Below, piece by piece: positions 60,751 to 64,000 of a stretch of DNA of 64,000 nucleotides. The stretch's first letter is position 1; every line of letters begins with the position of its first letter. This DNA comes from Apostichopus japonicus (taxonomy: Eukaryota > Echinodermata > Holothuroidea > Aspidochirotida > Stichopodidae): positions 23,093,265 to 23,157,264 of the forward strand of contig NC_092573.1 of assembly GCF_037975245.1 (NCBI RefSeq), read 5' to 3'. Below the pieces are notes generated by a model. That model was not told where the DNA came from and did not search any database. It worked only from the letters and a program-made list of their open reading frames with translations. The position numbers were made by a program, and so were the translations under genes.

Positions 60751-63700
60751 CCCGATCCCATCCGTTTTTGTATCATACCAGTGGCTCAGTGTACGGTCAA
60801 ACTGCGCTTACTTGATTTGTAATCATTTACAGTAAATTTCTGTAGACTTTTTAGAGCTTTTTGAACAAAATTGTCAAATTCTTGATCCTAAAAGGACGCG
60901 ATCTTTAAACCAGTAACACCCTGACTTGTTTAACTGAAGTTTGCTACACCCTTTTTTCTCCTATACTACAGAAGTCAGTTATTTCATATCTATGAGGTGA
61001 TGTGTGAGGCAACGATAAGGGCGACTGTTATTAAGTTACCCAATTAAAAAGAATTGGCATTTATGCGTAAGCGATATCCTCTTGTGATAATCTTGAAATA
61101 AGCCGCCAGAATTTTTCTGGCATTGAAATGTCATATAGTCCTACACTAAAAGAGTAACAGTTGAGTGTATATTTTCATATTACATATATCTATTTTGGGG
61201 TTTCTATATATTTCACAGTTCAATTTGGTTGAATCTGTCTTTAGAATAATCAATCATTTAACAACACATTTTTTTCATGATAAATTTCAGTCCCTCAGTG
61301 TAAGCCTATACTTGCTAAAGTTTCGGTTCTCAGGGATTGTGTGTCAGGAATATTAGAGTGCCTGGCGGATTTGTGCGGTAGTGTGATCCGCGTTCGGTGG
61401 GTAGGGGGGGGCTGAAGGGGTGGGAACGTCTCCCTCCCCATTGGGAAACTTTTCCAAATGAAGTATGTTTACATGGCAAAATGTGCTATCTGTTTCCCAT
61501 CATGGAGCTAACTTATGTGCCAAGTATTCACCCATATTTTGGTCATGGTAAATATGTTAAATTAATCATCGGGCGGAAAATGTTTGTGCTGGGCGGCATT
61601 CAGATGGCTGCCGGGCGCAATGAAAAAGAAGATAAAAAGAGGATTCTCATATTTGCAACATGTTGCATTTTACATCGATGAGAAAAAATGGTTCGATAAT
61701 ATATTTACCTTAAAATCCTACATGAACTTGTTAATTTAACTTAAAAACAAACAAACAAACTTAAAATTTTTATAAATTTCGGATGTACTCTTTCCATATG
61801 TGATTAATACACTTTTTCTGAGAAGTGTCTGGGCGACGAAATATTCACAATAATTGTTGGAACTATTTTATTACTCACGGAGTAATGTCCACTTGATAAA
61901 ACATTCTGGAAGACTATTATACCTTGGCCGATTGCTTTTATATTTTGAGCACGAATCCATAATTTTTGATAATATTGACCCCAAAACACAACACATACAA
62001 AAACAACAACAACAAGAAAGCACAAACATGAGAAAACTGTCAATCACAATGGTTTCAATAACTTGAAAAGCGCCGCAATGCATCTGGTTTTATGAACATA
62101 GAAACATTATTGTTAATAAAAAGGCAATGCCTGGAAAAGGAATTAGTTTGTGTCATACACTTGGTAAAGCATCGATGATTATGACCAAAACAGATTTATA
62201 ACGTCACCTATATTTTCAGGTGACATGAATTAATTTTAATGTCATCTATGTTTATATACAATTCACTAAATAATAATTTAAATTGCCACGGGAAACCATG
62301 GACTCTCTCCTAAATCAAACTAGCGGCCTTATTCTAATATTTGCATAAATATAGATATCGTATAGAATGTAAAAGTAATTTTTTTTAGAACTCACAATTT
62401 CTTATCTTTCTTTCAATAAAATGTTTGCAATATAAAATATGCCCATAGAGTCCCCTTTTTAAGAAATAAACTACCAAACTCCACTGCCCCCTCCCCCCCC
62501 CCCCCTCAAACAAAAACAACGTTCAAAAGGCTTAAATATAAGTGGTGGGTGTTATTTTAATTTCGTGCGGATGAAGAACCATATATATTCTTGCGTCCAT
62601 TATATGTTGCATATAGTAACCTATGACGTACCGGTAGCTCTAGTCAAAGTTCAAAAGCAGAAGGCATGATGCATTTTTAGTTAAAAAGTAAACATTACAG
62701 AAAACGTACAAACTTCAAAATTTCCAAATTCTTATTTTTTTTTTTAAAGATATGTATAGATTACTGAAAAATAATTCAGTTTAGCTAGCAAAAACACTAT
62801 AGATGATAATCTGTGCAAAGCGACAATTAAATGACATTTGAACTTTGACTTCAATTTTGGGAAGGTTATCAGTATTACCCTCAAATAATATAATATTGTA
62901 TGCTAAGCAAAAACTTCATATCAGCTAAAATATGTCCTATGTACCTTTCTGGAATTTGAGTCCTTCCAAACTTATCTTTAGACATTATGGAGTGTTACAT
63001 TAAAAAATTTAATATTTTATTGTGAGGAAAATGCTTTTATAGAATTGCATCGAAAAGTAAATGTGTTGAAGTTTCAGTAATTCCAAACCTTTGCATTAGA
63101 TAAATGTTAGGGTATAAGATCAACTGTATAGGAATGATAGCAAAAAATAAGAAATAAAATATATAGAAAGAGCGACACACACACATGTCCAACAGACAAG
63201 AAAAAAAAGGTGTTGTCTCCCTTTCTGGCCCTGCAGCAGCCAAGAGCGTAAGATGTAATGACAATATTGTCAAATCGTATATGTAAAACTCGCCACCTAT
63301 ACACGCCTATACGTAACCCTAACCCTCAAACGAATTAGTTTAATAAGCAGTGAACTATTTTAAATATTGTTACTGGTAAAAAATCGTCACTTCTTATGTA
63401 AGAGAAGACAAAATAAACCCCATCCCAAACATAGTGAAGGAAAGGAATTACAGAAGGAATTTCATATTTCTCAAAGCTTTTGGAGAAAATTCCTTCGTTT
63501 AACGTAGGAAAAGTACTTGAAGAAAATGTTAAGATGAAATTCAAAGAAATCGACATATTTACTCAATAAGGTGCATTGGGGGTAAATTCTAAATTGATTT
63601 CAAACAACTGCGAGATGCAATTTTCCCCCCTTTTCTTCCTTTCTATGTTTTTATTGGAAGGGGGGGGGGGGGTAAACTTTTCCTTCTCTTTTCAAAATCG

Positions 63701-64000
63701 TAACCCTAGATTCAAGCCAAACAAGTTTACTTACAAATGAAATGAAAATAATAGAATTAAAAATGCGTCCCTCGGAAAAAGAGAATATTGTGGACGAAGA
63801 GAGAGAGACAGAGAGAAAAAAAAAGATTAAGAGCTTGAAAAAGGCAGAGAGAAAAATTTGTATCAGCAAAAGTTTAGAGCTGTAGGTATTACACTCCTCA
63901 GGGTTAAGTAACAATCGATAGTACAGACAACAAAAATCAAATTTAGAGCTCGTTGGTGAGATTTCAACCTTTTGGGCATTGATTTAACGAGAGATATTCA

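Larger units (their letters stand above)
51216..64000. other. 3' flank of frataxin and gene-poor region
   Basis: No exon is firmly supported. The stretch is AT-rich with purine-rich tracts (57100-57500, 63780-63850), G/C runs (52681, 52842, 53801, 55809, 59163, 60421, 61405, 62488, 63660) and the simple repeats listed separately. An open frame of 157 codons on the minus strand at 55407-55880 has no recognisable family and reads through a poly-G tract. Confidence 0.5.

Noticed and set aside
63315-63327. Telomere-like CCCTAACCCT words (also near 263)
   Set aside because: Only two repeats at each place; no array.

Overview
This is an AT-rich animal nuclear segment with small exons, long introns and many short DNA transposons and minisatellites. 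It holds three spliced protein genes that I could join exon by exon with matching splice phases. The protein sequences are deuterostome-like. The repeat style (hAT and TTAA-flanked MITEs, tRNA-derived SINEs, TAGGCCTA words, long poly-G/C tracts) suggests a marine invertebrate, most likely an echinoderm and possibly a sea cucumber. That assignment is inference.

Region 1 (about 1-20.35 kb, + strand) is a TMEM266/HVRP1-like gene, a relative of the Hv1 proton channel. Its S1, S2, S2-S3 linker and S3-S4 exons form a four-helix voltage-sensor domain. A coiled coil, a long acidic/His-rich cytoplasmic tail and a C-terminal T-S-L end follow. The residue that sets proton selectivity in Hv1 (S1 Asp) is His here, and the third S4 arginine is lost. 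Introns carry two copies of a TTAA-flanked MITE, a hAT MITE, a long hairpin element and a decayed LINE fragment.

Region 2 (20.35-32.35 kb) is intergenic and repeat-rich. It contains a hAT MITE, a 137-bp minisatellite and a tRNA-derived SINE.

Region 3 (42.09-32.35 kb, - strand) is a complete 12-exon GLD2/TENT2 non-canonical poly(A) polymerase of 556 aa. All three catalytic aspartates are present and it has an unusual basic C-terminal extension.

Region 4 (42.09-47.84 kb) separates two divergent genes. It contains an inverted pair of about 64-bp arms with CCAAT and octamer-like words pointing toward each gene, and a nest of three inserted or foldback elements.

Region 5 (47.84-51.22 kb, + strand) is a complete 5-exon frataxin gene (208 aa) with a mitochondrial presequence.

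Region 6 (51.2-64 kb) has no gene I can establish. It contains a repeat downstream of frataxin, a CpG-rich insert, simple repeats and a doubtful minus-strand terminal exon near 58.0 kb.

The three genes are not an operon-like unit. The only suggested functional link is possible shared control of the divergent GLD2-frataxin pair.
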